From NCBI RefSeq assembly GCF_002432345.1, contig NZ_DJDT01000351.1, positions 1 through 20,602 of the forward strand: 20,602 nt of DNA, written 5' to 3'. Origin of the DNA: Pedobacter sp. UBA5917 (GTDB lineage: Bacteria > Bacteroidota > Bacteroidia > Sphingobacteriales > Sphingobacteriaceae). Within the stretch, counting starts at the first letter, position 1. Every line of letters starts with the position of its first letter. Under the pieces are notes generated by a model. That model was given only the letters and a program-made list of their open reading frames with translations. It was not told the origin of the DNA and did no database searches. Made by a program: the position numbers and the translations under genes. Shown here piece after piece: positions 6,963-14,605 of the stretch.

Positions 6963-8192
6963 TTATTTAAACCTGATGGCTTTTAACGGAGAAACCTTGC
7001 TGATCAATAGCGAAGGGATAATCAGAACGGTTAAACATACTACAATCGTAATTACGTTAAGCGCCAAAACATCGATAAAATGGAATTCGATCGGCGCATA
7101 AGCCAAAAAGTACGAAGCCTGGTTAAGTTTAAAAATATGTGTCGATTGCTGTAAAAAACCAAGCCCCAAGCCTAAAATATTCCCTAAAAGCAAGCCAATC
7201 CCTACCAGATAAGCGGAGTTGTAAAGAAAAATCTTCATGATACTCCAGTTGCTTGCCCCAAACGATTTCAGCATCCCGATCATATTCGTACGCTCCAAAA
7301 TCATAATCAACAATGCCGTAACCATGTTGATCACGCCTACAATCAGCATTAAAATCAGGATTACGTTTGTATTTACGTCGAGCAGACCCAACCAGGTAAA
7401 AATATTCGGAAAATTTTCTTCAATAGAATAAGAGCGGAGATTACGCGGCAAACTTTCGTAAATATTATCGGCAACTGGTTTAAGTTTATTAAAATCTTTA
7501 ATCCTGATTTCTATACCGCCAATTTCATCCGGTTTCCAGTTATTTAAACGTTTGATGATATTCAGGTTGCCCAGCACAAAACCCTTATCAATATCCTCTA
7601 CCCCGATATCGTAAACACCAACTATTTTAAATTTCCGCGGTCTGAGTTGATTCTGTACAAAATACATGATAAAATCATCACCTGTTTTTAGTTTTAACCG
7701 CTTTGCTGTATAGTTCGAGATCAACAGTTCCTGCATTGCAGCCGTGCTATCAGAAAAATCAATAATGGTACCGCTAATGATGTGCTGTTTGATGTAATCC
7801 CATTTATAACTTTTATCTACCCCTTTAAAATTGATACCCTCTATCTCACTATTGGCCGAAAGAATAGCCGGCTTTGTTGCAAAAGGATAATAAAATTCGA
7901 TATCGCGGTTGTTGTTGAGCATTTTCTGCGTTTGCGCATCCAATACAAAAGGCGAATGTTCAAAAGAATTGTTCAGGTCGTAACGTGTAATCTGTACATC
8001 GCCAAGGTATCCCCTCACTTTATCCTGAATTTCCGTTTTAAAACCTTTAATGATGGCAATGGAAAGGATCATAACAGCCAAACTCAACATCACGCCTGCT
8101 ATGGCTATGCGGACAATCAGTTTAGAAAAGGTACGTTCCGATTTAATGGCTATACGCCCTGCTATGAAATATTCGAAATTCAATTTAATCAA
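6963..8192 (-). CDS. ABC transporter permease, FtsX/LolC-LolE type
   Basis: This 409-aa inner-membrane protein has the MacB/LolE architecture. Helix 1 is at about 26-50, a large periplasmic core domain covers about 51-270, and three further helices lie at about 275-299, 320-348 and 374-398. The cytoplasmic coupling region ERTNMIGMLKSFGAS (300-314), which contacts the ATPase, is characteristic, as is the C-terminal SKVSPLKAIRF. The family includes LolC/E, which extract lipoproteins from the inner membrane for transfer to the outer membrane; Bacteroidota genomes also carry many paralogues of unknown cargo. No ATPase gene is adjacent, so it must pair with a subunit encoded elsewhere. It is divergent from the NamZ-like gene. 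Confidence 0.9.
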   Translation of the reverse strand: MIKLNFEYFIAGRIAIKSERTFSKLIVRIAIAGVMLSLAVMILSIAIIKGFKTEIQDKVRGYLGDVQITRYDLNNSFEHSPFVLDAQTQKMLNNNRDIEFYYPFATKPAILSANSEIEGINFKGVDKSYKWDYIKQHIISGTIIDFSDSTAAMQELLISNYTAKRLKLKTGDDFIMYFVQNQLRPRKFKIVGVYDIGVEDIDKGFVLGNLNIIKRLNNWKPDEIGGIEIRIKDFNKLKPVADNIYESLPRNLRSYSIEENFPNIFTWLGLLDVNTNVILILMLIVGVINMVTALLIMILERTNMIGMLKSFGASNWSIMKIFLYNSAYLVGIGLLLGNILGLGLGFLQQSTHIFKLNQASYFLAYAPIEFHFIDVLALNVITIVVCLTVLIIPSLLISKVSPLKAIRFK

Positions 8193-8363
8193 TTGTTAAG
8201 TAACAAAAATGCTCAATTCCTTTTAAAAAATGGCATTTTCGGAAATAAATAACCAACTTTAAACATCAGGGATCAGCTTACAATACGCAAATATCAATAG
8301 CATAAATCAAAATATCGGCTTAATTGTTTTGTTATCATACCGGAAGATTAGAATAATAAGAAA

Positions 8364-9632
8364 ATGAAAAAATATTTCTGCTTTGCTTTAACAGGTTTAA
8401 TTGCATTATCAGCCTGCGGACAGCCAAAACCATTGGAACAGGAAATTGGAAAAGGAAAAAATCTGGAAAACAGGAAACTGTTGATCAGGACACCAAAACT
8501 GCCATCAACACTTAAAACAGGAGCCGAACAGACCGAAAAATACCTTCCATTGCTAAAAGGGAAACGTGTTGGTATGGTGGTTAACCCTACATCGGTTATC
8601 GGTACGCAAACTTCGGTTGATAGCCTGTTAAAACACGGAATTAAAATCCAGAAAATATTTGGTCCGGAACATGGTTTTAGGGGCAATGCAAGTGCCGGTG
8701 TTACCGTTAACGATGATGTTGATACCAAAACAGGCATAAAAGCAATTTCGCTTTACGGTAAACACAGTACCCCTACCACCGAAGACCTCGCCGATATCGA
8801 CGTTATGGTTTTCGATATCCAGGATGTGGGCGTACGTTTTTACACCTACATTAACACGCTTCAGCATGTAATGGAAGCCTGTGCGGTAAACAATAAACCA
8901 CTGTTAATTTTAGATCGGCCAAATCCGAACGGTTATTTAATTGATGGTCCGATTTTAGACCCTAAATTTAAGTCGGGCATCGGTGTACAACCTATTCCCA
9001 TTGCCCATGGTTTAACCGTTGGCGAATATGCACAGATGTTAAATGGCGAAGGCTGGTTAAAAGATAAAGTGAAATGTAAAATCACCATTATCAAAAATGC
9101 AAATTACAACCACGATATGGAGTATACTTTACCCGTTAAACCATCTCCGAACCTTAATACGCAACAGGCTATTCTACTTTACCCATCAACCTGTTTGTTT
9201 GAGGGTACTTATTTAAACCACGGGCGTGGTACCATGTTCCCTTTTACCGTTGTTGGAGCACCTTATCTGAAAGGGAAATTCGACTTCAGTTTTACCCCAA
9301 AAAGCATAAAAGGTATGTCGGAAACCCCATTGTTCCAGGATCAGGTTTGTTATGGCCTTGATTTGAGAAATTATGATACTGCAGAACTGGTTAAATCAAA
9401 ACAGGTTAACATCAGCTGGTTGATTGAACTATATAAAGCTTCACCAAGGAAAGAAGATTTCTTTAATACCAAATTGAGCAAAGAAATGGGCACAATTGAA
9501 AGACTGGTTGGTGTAGCCGATTTCAGGCAACAGGTAATCGACGGTAAAAGTGAAGCGGAAATCAGGGCGAGCTGGGAACCTGGATTAAGTGCCTATAAAA
9601 CGATGCGTAAGAAATATTTGCTTTATAATTAA
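8364..9632 (+). CDS. namZ: Exo-beta-N-acetylmuramidase NamZ-like lipoprotein (DUF1343, GH171)
   Basis: This 422-aa DUF1343 protein belongs to the family whose characterised members (NamZ, GH171) remove MurNAc from the non-reducing end of peptidoglycan fragments during cell-wall recycling. The N-terminus is a lipoprotein signal with lipobox LSAC at Cys18, so it probably works in the periplasm or on the outer membrane. Family motifs in order: VGMVVNPTS (69-77), GPEHGFRG (100-107, including a conserved Glu-His pair in the active-site region), DIQDVGVRFYTY (151-162), DRPNPNG (184-190) and AHGLTVGEYA (214-223). The C-terminal half has the YPSTCLFEGT and GRGT segments expected of the family. The gene has its own 171-bp upstream gap shared with the divergent ABC permease. 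Confidence 0.9.
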   Translation: MKKYFCFALTGLIALSACGQPKPLEQEIGKGKNLENRKLLIRTPKLPSTLKTGAEQTEKYLPLLKGKRVGMVVNPTSVIGTQTSVDSLLKHGIKIQKIFGPEHGFRGNASAGVTVNDDVDTKTGIKAISLYGKHSTPTTEDLADIDVMVFDIQDVGVRFYTYINTLQHVMEACAVNNKPLLILDRPNPNGYLIDGPILDPKFKSGIGVQPIPIAHGLTVGEYAQMLNGEGWLKDKVKCKITIIKNANYNHDMEYTLPVKPSPNLNTQQAILLYPSTCLFEGTYLNHGRGTMFPFTVVGAPYLKGKFDFSFTPKSIKGMSETPLFQDQVCYGLDLRNYDTAELVKSKQVNISWLIELYKASPRKEDFFNTKLSKEMGTIERLVGVADFRQQVIDGKSEAEIRASWEPGLSAYKTMRKKYLLYN

Positions 9633-9850
9633 GGATTGAATCTTGAATGAGAGATTGATTGAATGAAGGATTGAATGAGAGAAGGGTTGAGTTTTGAATG
9701 AAAAAATGATTGATTGATAAAGGCATTTTTTCAAACTTAACAGATTAAGGATTGTTATTAAATAAAGGATTAGGTTGGGCATGCGCAACATTTCAACCTT
9801 AAAACTTTGAAACATTCAATCATTCAAAATTCATTCATTTAATCATTTAA
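9633..9850. repeat. Low-complexity GATTGAATGA / TCATTCAATC inverted region
   Basis: The left part (9633-9719) is built from GATTGAATGA-like words and the right part (about 9785-9850) from their complements (CATTCAATCATTC, TTCATTCATTTAATC). The two can fold into a long imperfect hairpin around a unique centre at 9720-9784. It fills the gap between the NamZ-like gene and the small charged ORF. I see no clear terminator or promoter in it. Confidence 0.6.
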
Positions 9851-9852
9851 AA

Positions 9853-10059
9853 ATGAGCGGTCCAAAAGTTACAAGCGATAAACCAGGAAGCAATTACCAG
9901 GAAGAAGTACCTAAAGGCAGGCAACCTGTTGACCATAAAACGGTGAGAAAAGAAAACGATAGTGTACCGAATAAGGCTCCGAAAACCAACAATCCGGCAA
10001 AACAGCGCGAGCAGGAAGAACAGCCTGTGCACCCGATAAAAAAGGCTCCAAAGGAGTAG
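9853..10059 (+). CDS. Small hydrophilic, probably disordered protein
   Basis: This 68-aa ORF is rich in Lys, Pro, Glu, Gln and Asn and has no hydrophobic stretch (for example KGRQPVDHKTVRKEND and KQREQEEQPVHPIKKAPK), so it should be soluble and largely unstructured. I do not recognise a family. Its composition is far from a random translation of this AT-rich DNA, and it ends cleanly before a REP-like pair, which supports a real gene. No Shine-Dalgarno is visible, as elsewhere in the window. The opposite strand also stays open here but encodes an implausible string of Leu, Phe and Cys. Confidence 0.6.
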   Translation: MSGPKVTSDKPGSNYQEEVPKGRQPVDHKTVRKENDSVPNKAPKTNNPAKQREQEEQPVHPIKKAPKE

Positions 10060-10073
10060 TTTACATAAAATCA

Positions 10074-10150
10074 TCATCTCGACCGAAGTGGAGAGATCTA
10101 CCTAGAATGCAGTGTCCTTTAAAAGATCCTTCGACTACGCTCAGGATGAC
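10074..10150. repeat. REP-like composite pair B (mixed classes)
   Basis: Plus-oriented unit 10074-10099 starts TCATCTC and ends GAGATCT around a CGACCGAAGTGG centre. Minus-oriented unit 10124-10150 reads, on the minus strand, GTCATCCT, centre GAGCGTAGTCGA, then AGGATCT. The spacer is 24 nt. It lies between the convergent ends of the small charged ORF and the S8 protease gene. Although the two units belong to different sequence classes, the pair keeps the plus-then-minus geometry seen elsewhere. Confidence 0.75.
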
Positions 10151-10184
10151 AATTCAATAAAAGAGTTATCGCATCAACTGTGTT

Positions 10185-10204
10185 GTGCTACGCTCGAAAT
10201 GACG
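10185..10204 (-). repeat. Orphan REP-like half-unit
   Basis: On the minus strand this reads CGTCATTTCGAGCGTAGC, the GTCA-led left half of the ATTTC class. The matching GAAATCT right arm is missing, so it looks like a truncated copy. It ends seven bases before the S8 protease stop codon. Confidence 0.55.
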
Positions 10205-10211
10205 AGTAGTT

Positions 10212-11807
10212 TTATTTATAAGTAGCAGCTAATTTTAATGCATTATAAGCATTTACAATTCCACCGCTGATACAAAGATCAGAGAAAGGCACAGAAACTT
10301 TTTCTGCGCCAGGTTCTTCGCTTTTAGCATACTCTACGTTATGGTTAACTTTGGTAACCGATTTAACAATAATCTCTTTTACCTGTGCAGCAGTTAATTT
10401 CGGATAATAAGAACGGATCAATCCGGCCAAACCGGCCACAACCGGAGAAGCCATACTGGTACCATCTAAGTTTTTGTATTTAGAATCCGGTACGGTTGAA
10501 TAGATCTGTACACCCGGAGCAAAAACATCTACCTGAGTTTTACCGAAGTTAGAAAAACTTGCTTTAAGTGTTTCGTCGTCTTTCGGACCCGAAGCACCAA
10601 CTGTAATCCACGATGCGATGGTTTTTGCATCTAAGTCTTTATGGTTAGGGAAATTGTTTTCTACGTCGATGTTTTTGTTCTCGTTACCGGCAGCCTGTAC
10701 GATCAATACATCTTTAGAAGCCGCATATTTCATCGCTTCATTAACGATTTCTTTGTTCCAGCTATACGCTTTACCAAAACTCATGTTGATTACCTTAGCA
10801 CCATTATCAACTGCATAACGGATACCATTTGCCACGTCTTTATCTCTTTCATCACCATTCGGCGTACAACGCACGCCCATAATGGCAACATTATCGGCTA
10901 CACCTAAAATACCCAGTTTGTTCGTTCTATCTGCAGCAATAATGCCTGCTACGTGTGTACCGTGCATAGCATCCGGACCTTTTACATCGTTATTGCCATA
11001 AAATTTCTCTTTTACATTGTTCGGATCATCGCCAACTATCGAACGTGGATCGTAATCAAGGTTTAGGTTGTAATTGGCCTGACGGGTATAATAATCCAAT
11101 CCTTCAACAATCTGATCTTCATAAAAATCCTTAAAACTGCCTTTTTCCAATTGCTGCGATAAAACGGCCTGGATCCTGCCTTCGATCTGTGTAGATGGTT
11201 TGAAGTTCTTAAAATCTTCTACGGTCGGGTTTTCTTTGCCGATTTTTTTTACAACAGCATCCAATGCACCTTTAAATCCGGTTATACCAGCTAGATTTTC
11301 TTTAGCCTCAGCCAGTTGTTTTTCCAAATCTGCACGCTCTGCTTTAAAAGCCTCCCAATCTTTTTTGTCTTTTTCGCTAACGTTTGCATCTGTGGTATTG
11401 GCAAAACGGTCCTGATCACGACGCACTAAACGCGTTAATTCCAGTGTTTCGAAATTTACAGATTCTTTAGGCCCTCCGATAAAGTTCCAGCCGTTGATAT
11501 CGTCGATGTAACCATTTTTATCATCGTCTTTGCCATTGCCCGCAATCTCTTTGGTATTTACCCACATAATGCGTTTCAGGTCTTCGTGGTTGGCTTCTAC
11601 ACCGCCGTCGTTAACAGCTACGATTACTTTAACCGATTTTTTGCCTTTTAAAAGTTCTTTATATGCTTTTTCGGTACTGATTCCGAACGTAGTATCACTT
11701 TTAAGATCAAGATTTTGCCAATTGGCTTTTTGCGCATTAACTATTGTTGGTACTGCACTTACGAGCGCCAAACTGAAAAGCGTTCTGAAAATTCTACTCT
11801 TATTCAT
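10212..11807 (-). CDS. Secreted subtilisin-like serine protease (S8 family)
   Basis: This 531-aa protein has an N-terminal Sec signal peptide (about 1-25, ending VNAQ), so it is exported. The catalytic triad is Asp67 (VNDGGVEANHEDL), His282 (HGTHVAGIIA) and Ser451 (GTSMASP), with oxyanion Asn375 in AAGNEN. A Ca-binding-like loop, GNGKDDDKNGYIDD, lies at 90-103. About 215 residues separate Asp67 from His282, against about 30 in subtilisin. The insert (about 115-275) is charged and helical (EKDKKDWEAFKAERADLEKQ) and may be a regulatory or cap domain. The residue after the catalytic Asp is Gly rather than the usual Ser or Thr. It ends soon after the protease domain, with no recognisable sorting domain. 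Confidence 0.93.
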   Translation of the reverse strand: MNKSRIFRTLFSLALVSAVPTIVNAQKANWQNLDLKSDTTFGISTEKAYKELLKGKKSVKVIVAVNDGGVEANHEDLKRIMWVNTKEIAGNGKDDDKNGYIDDINGWNFIGGPKESVNFETLELTRLVRRDQDRFANTTDANVSEKDKKDWEAFKAERADLEKQLAEAKENLAGITGFKGALDAVVKKIGKENPTVEDFKNFKPSTQIEGRIQAVLSQQLEKGSFKDFYEDQIVEGLDYYTRQANYNLNLDYDPRSIVGDDPNNVKEKFYGNNDVKGPDAMHGTHVAGIIAADRTNKLGILGVADNVAIMGVRCTPNGDERDKDVANGIRYAVDNGAKVINMSFGKAYSWNKEIVNEAMKYAASKDVLIVQAAGNENKNIDVENNFPNHKDLDAKTIASWITVGASGPKDDETLKASFSNFGKTQVDVFAPGVQIYSTVPDSKYKNLDGTSMASPVVAGLAGLIRSYYPKLTAAQVKEIIVKSVTKVNHNVEYAKSEEPGAEKVSVPFSDLCISGGIVNAYNALKLAATYK

Positions 11808-11912
11808 TTATTTATTTTTGTATTAAACGCGGAAAGTTAATTTTAATTTTTTTATTGAAAGAAAATGTAAAAAAAAATAGTGGTTTTAGCATGTTTTAAT
11901 TAGTGGTGGTGG

Positions 11913-11990
11913 CGCCCTGATCCGATAGCTATCGGATTTATTACAGGGTCTTCTGTGTATAATAGACCCTGAAATAAATTCAGGGTGACG
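11913..11990. repeat. REP-like composite pair C with a 16-bp palindromic loop
   Basis: Plus-oriented unit about 11913-11951: outer arms CCCTG (11915-11919) and CAGGG (11944-11948) enclose a perfect palindrome, TCCGATAGCTATCGGA (11921-11936), plus TTTATTA. The GTCA lead is degenerate (GGCG). Minus-oriented unit 11964-11990 is the standard ACCCTGAA/TTCAGGGT form led by CGTC. The spacer is 12 nt. The pair lies in the 266-bp gap between the S8 protease start and the DUF4142 stop. Apart from a terminator at 12019-12048, I see nothing else there. Confidence 0.75.
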
Positions 11991-12018
11991 GTGTTTATTA
12001 AAGTAACTGATAAAATAA

Positions 12019-12048
12019 AAAATCCCGAAATAATTATTTCAGGATTTT
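12019..12048 (-). terminator. Terminator of the DUF4142 gene
   Basis: AAAATCC-C-GAAATAA (12019-12033) pairs with TTATTTC-A-GGATTTT (12034-12048), a 14-bp stem with a single C/A mismatch. Read on the minus strand it is followed by a T-rich tail (TTTTATTTTA). It lies 26 nt beyond the DUF4142 stop codon, as expected for a rho-independent terminator. Confidence 0.8.
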
Positions 12049-12073
12049 GAACTTAATAAAAAGAGATTTTAAT

Positions 12074-12670
12074 TTATTTCAAACCTGCTACAATCTTTTT
12101 CGCCATTTCATCATGCGATTCGATTACTTTCAGCGTATTGCTTGCCCATGCTTTTACACTTTGATCGCGGTTTTCTAAACCTGTTTTAAACAACGCTACT
12201 GTTTTATCATGATCGTTAACCATCATATCCATATAATGCTTGTCAAAAGCCGCACCGCTCATCTTTTTCATTTCATCCAGGTGGATCTGATCTTCAGCTG
12301 GCAGTGCATCAGCAGTAATTATTTTTTTGTCTTTTGCGAGGGCTTTTAATTCGGTGTTGGCTTTGGTATGATCGCTAAGCATTTTGGCTGCAAAATCTTT
12401 CACCTCGGTGCTTTTTGCATTCTTAGCCGCAATTTTGGCTGCTTCAACCTCCATAATGCCACCAATCGCAGCTTTTCTTAAAAATGTGGCACCAGCTTCG
12501 TCAAGGCCCGATTCGGTACTTTCTATACCGGAAACATGATTACCATTTACCATCGGGGTATCGCCGGCAACACTATCTTTCGTCATCGACGATTTTTTAT
12601 CTGCAGTTTGGCAGGATCCGAATGATAGTACCAGTGCAAAAGCTGTAGGTAATAAAAATATCTTTTTCAT
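12074..12670 (-). CDS. DUF4142 domain lipoprotein
   Basis: This 198-aa protein has a lipoprotein-type signal ending LSFGSC at Cys20, so it should be anchored in the envelope. A hydrophilic linker follows (about 21-55). A DUF4142 domain of helical bundle type then runs from about 58 to 197: AGATFLRKAAIGGIMEVEAA, VKDFAAKMLSDHTKANTELK, FDKHYMDMMVNDHDKTVALF and the final IESHDEMAKKI. The DUF4142 fold is ferritin-like and no enzymatic activity is established. The regular His/Asp/Glu pattern (SDHTKAN, NDHDKT) could bind metal. It has its own terminator. Confidence 0.88.
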   Translation of the reverse strand: MKKIFLLPTAFALVLSFGSCQTADKKSSMTKDSVAGDTPMVNGNHVSGIESTESGLDEAGATFLRKAAIGGIMEVEAAKIAAKNAKSTEVKDFAAKMLSDHTKANTELKALAKDKKIITADALPAEDQIHLDEMKKMSGAAFDKHYMDMMVNDHDKTVALFKTGLENRDQSVKAWASNTLKVIESHDEMAKKIVAGLK

Positions 12671-12729
12671 GTTTTTCTCTATGTTTTGATGTATATTAAA
12701 AACAAGAGAACTTAAGAAAGGTTTTTTGC

Positions 12730-13176
12730 TTATTCAGCAGCTCTGGTGTAAATATCCGGAATTGCGATGCCCATCTGTCTTTCCGGATGCTCAATTACCG
12801 AAAAGCCAAACTGTTCATAAAGGCCATGGGCATCCAGGGTGGCCAGTTGGTAACGGCGCAAACCCTGCAAATCGGGGTGGAAAATCATAAACGACATCAG
12901 TTTCTTCGATAAACTCAAACCACGGTAACTTTCTTTTACATAAACATCGCAGAGCCAGGCAAAAGTTGCTTTGTCTGTTACCCAACGTGCAAAACCAACC
13001 TGTTCCTGATCTTTATAAATACCAAAGCAAAGTGAATTTTCGATAGACCGTTTTACGGTATCGAATGGGATGTTTTTTGCCCAGTATGATTCCGTACTTA
13101 AATAATGATGGATGGCTTCAATATCCAAAAGCTCCTTGTTGTCTGAAAATATAAATCCGTTTTCGCTGATTTCCAT
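12730..13176 (-). CDS. GNAT family N-acetyltransferase
   Basis: This 148-aa protein has GNAT architecture. A central strand WLCDVYVKESYRGLSLSKKL contains the acetyl-CoA pyrophosphate-binding turn YRGLSLS at about 84-90 (the R/QxxGxG/A loop). The C-terminal LATLDAHGLYEQFGF (111-125) is the usual helix-plus-strand near the acceptor site. The substrate is unknown. A gap of 129 bp separates it from yajQ upstream on the same strand; that gap is filled with GGTTAAC inverted repeats. A gap of 59 bp separates its stop from the start of DUF4142. Confidence 0.88.
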   Translation of the reverse strand: MEISENGFIFSDNKELLDIEAIHHYLSTESYWAKNIPFDTVKRSIENSLCFGIYKDQEQVGFARWVTDKATFAWLCDVYVKESYRGLSLSKKLMSFMIFHPDLQGLRRYQLATLDAHGLYEQFGFSVIEHPERQMGIAIPDIYTRAAE

Positions 13177-13185
13177 GTTTTTTTA

Positions 13186-13303
13186 GGTTAATCGGTTAAG
13201 CGTATAAATCGGTTAACTGCAAAGGTTGGCTAATTTGTTTGAATTGGTTAACTGTTTGAATATACTAAACAGTTAACCGATTAACCAGTTTAAACAGTTA
13301 ACC
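13186..13303. repeat. Multi-arm GGTTAAC inverted repeat cluster
   Basis: Left arms GGTTAATCGGTTAA (13186-13199), AATCGGTTAACTG (13207-13219) and GGTTAACTGTTT (13246-13257) face right arms at 13267-13286 and AAACAGTTAACC (13292-13303). Each left arm has a perfect 12-14 bp complement within the first right block, and the third also pairs with the second right arm. The closest hairpin (13246-13257 with 13267-13278, 9-nt loop) extends to 16 bp with one wobble pair. No T tract follows. It fills the gap downstream of yajQ and upstream of the GNAT start. Confidence 0.8.
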
Positions 13304-13306
13304 CTC

Positions 13307-13798
13307 TTAGTTACGCATGTTAATATACTGCAATGGCTGTCCGAAATCTTCGCCTCTGCACAAGCTGATTACCGCCTGTAAATCGTCGATTTTTTTTGCC
13401 GTTACACGTACCTGATCGTCCATGATAGAAGGCTGCACCTTTAAACCGCTGGCTTTGATTTTCGCAACCACTTTTTTAGCTGCTTCTTTATCCAATCCTT
13501 CTTTAATGCTGATTTCTTTCCGGATCATATTACCCGAAGCCTGTTGTTCATCACCAAAATCCAGACTTTTAGGATCAAGGTTCTGTTTCATCATTCTCGA
13601 AATGATCGAATCTTCAATGGCTTTTAAGCGCATATCATCTTCGGTTACAATGGTAATTACATTTGCTTTTTTATCCAGATCGATCGTGCTTTTTGAGCCA
13701 TTAAAATCGTAACGGTTAAGGATTTCTTTTTTTGCATTGTTAACCGCATTGTCCAAAGTTTGCGCGTCAACTTTACTTACTATATCAAAAGAAGGCAT
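13307..13798 (-). CDS. yajQ: YajQ family nucleotide (c-di-GMP)-binding protein
   Basis: This 163-aa protein is the same length as E. coli YajQ. It begins with the family signature MPSFDIVSKVD and NAVNNAKKEILNRYDF (17-32), followed by the STIDLDKKANVITI strand. It ends with IDDLQAVISLCRGEDFGQPLQYINMRN, the canonical YajQ C-terminus. Xanthomonas members bind cyclic di-GMP and work with a transcription factor; binding by this protein is inferred from the family. It is cytosolic. It is divergent from the H1-like gene, with 76 bp between the starts, so the two share a promoter region. Confidence 0.93.
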   Translation of the reverse strand: MPSFDIVSKVDAQTLDNAVNNAKKEILNRYDFNGSKSTIDLDKKANVITIVTEDDMRLKAIEDSIISRMMKQNLDPKSLDFGDEQQASGNMIRKEISIKEGLDKEAAKKVVAKIKASGLKVQPSIMDDQVRVTAKKIDDLQAVISLCRGEDFGQPLQYINMRN

Positions 13799-13874
13799 GG
13801 TTTTAGCTTTAAAGTAAAAAAATAAGTAGATTTAGTAGAAATTAATCTTACCTCACAAAAAAACGAAAAATAAT

Positions 13875-14504
13875 ATGAAAACCACTAAACCAAAGTCTCA
13901 AAAAAAGATCACCAAGAAAGAAGCCAAAAAACAATTGGAGCAATCTATCACCGACAAATTTTTGGATGTAATCAAAAGTTTAGGGCATGATGTATCGGAA
14001 ATCAGTACAGAGGTTGGAAAGGCGAGTAAACGGGTGGCTAAAAAACTGACCAAGAAGTTTACCATCGTAAAAGCTGATGTAGGACAAAAGATAGATGAAT
14101 TGCTCCATGCATCAAAAGAAAAAGCAAAAACAGCGAAAAAACCGGTCGAAAAAGCCGTAAGCAAATCAGAAAAAACGGCCAAAAAAGTGGTTAAAAAAGC
14201 CGTTGCCAAAGCCAAGCCTGTGGTACAGAGTGTTAAGGTTGCCGCTATAGAAACTGAAGAAAAAGCAGAAAAAGTTTTAGCTAAACCGGCTGCTGTGGCA
14301 AAAAAAGCGGTAGCAGAAACGGCTACAGTTGTTAAAAAGGCAGTAGCTCCGACAGCTAAAGCCCCGGTAAAAACGGCAACAACAGTTAAAAAGACGGTAG
14401 CCCCGGCAACTGAAGAAAAAAAGACGGAGCCTGTTGTTAAAAAAACAGTGGCAAAAGCAACACCTGCGGTTAAGAAAGCGGTTAAAACACCCACCAAAAA
14501 ATAA
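13875..14504 (+). CDS. Histone H1-like Lys/Ala-rich protein
   Basis: This 209-aa, extremely basic protein has two parts. Residues about 18-85 are non-repetitive and probably helical (ITDKFLDVIKSLGHDVSEIS, KADVGQKIDELLHASKEK). Residues about 86-209 form a low-complexity tail of repeated KKAV, KPA, TVKK and KAP words, as in histone H1 tails, AlgP of Pseudomonas and chlamydial Hc proteins. It probably binds DNA or another polyanion non-specifically. It lies directly upstream of ppk1-ppx on the same strand, with a terminator in between, and is divergent from yajQ. I cannot name it more precisely; the N-terminal part is what a homology search should use. Confidence 0.85.
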   Translation: MKTTKPKSQKKITKKEAKKQLEQSITDKFLDVIKSLGHDVSEISTEVGKASKRVAKKLTKKFTIVKADVGQKIDELLHASKEKAKTAKKPVEKAVSKSEKTAKKVVKKAVAKAKPVVQSVKVAAIETEEKAEKVLAKPAAVAKKAVAETATVVKKAVAPTAKAPVKTATTVKKTVAPATEEKKTEPVVKKTVAKATPAVKKAVKTPTKK

Positions 14505-14509
14505 ATTTG
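14502..14509 (+). promoter_or_regulatory. Candidate -7 box for ppk1
   Basis: TAAATTTG matches TAnnTTTG and overlaps the stop codon of the H1-like gene. It is followed by a 10-bp palindrome, TTAACGTTAA (14510-14519). If used, it would give a leader of about 90 nt containing the hairpin at 14570-14590. No -33 TTTG is seen at 19-nt spacing. Confidence 0.3.
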
Positions 14510-14569
14510 TTAACGTTAATACGTAAATGAATTAACATCGATTTAACAAATTAATATGCAGATTTGAGC

Positions 14570-14603
14570 ATCCCTGTTTTTGGCAGGGATTTTTTATTTT
14601 TTT
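14570..14603 (+). terminator. Strong terminator hairpin abutting the ppk1 start
   Basis: ATCCCTG (14570-14576) pairs with CAGGGAT (14584-14590) across a 7-nt loop and is followed by a T-rich tract to 14603 (TTTTTATTTTTTT). It can end the H1-like transcript, but its U tract ends only two bases before the ppk1 ATG at 14606, so it may also act on ppk1 expression. Confidence 0.85.
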
Positions 14604-14605
14604 AG

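Noticed and set aside
6919..7101. 60-aa plus-strand ORF beginning in the terminator hairpin
   Set aside because: It starts within the terminator stem and runs antisense into the permease 3' end.
8193..8206. TTGTTA-AG-TAACAA inverted repeat just upstream of the ABC permease start
   Set aside because: It has six-base arms in AT-rich DNA with no second copy; too likely by chance to call an operator.
7782..8252. 156-aa plus-strand ORF inside the ABC permease gene
   Set aside because: It is antisense to a clear LolC/E-type permease and has no motif of its own.
9847..10077. 76-aa minus-strand ORF opposite the small charged protein
   Set aside because: It is a Leu/Phe/Cys-rich translation with no start context or family resemblance. 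The plus-strand ORF has the more protein-like composition.
13898..14497. 199-aa antisense ORF opposite the H1-like gene
   Set aside because: It is open only because the Lys/Ala-rich sense codons give few stops on the other strand; the product is a Thr/Ala/Phe string with no recognisable motif.
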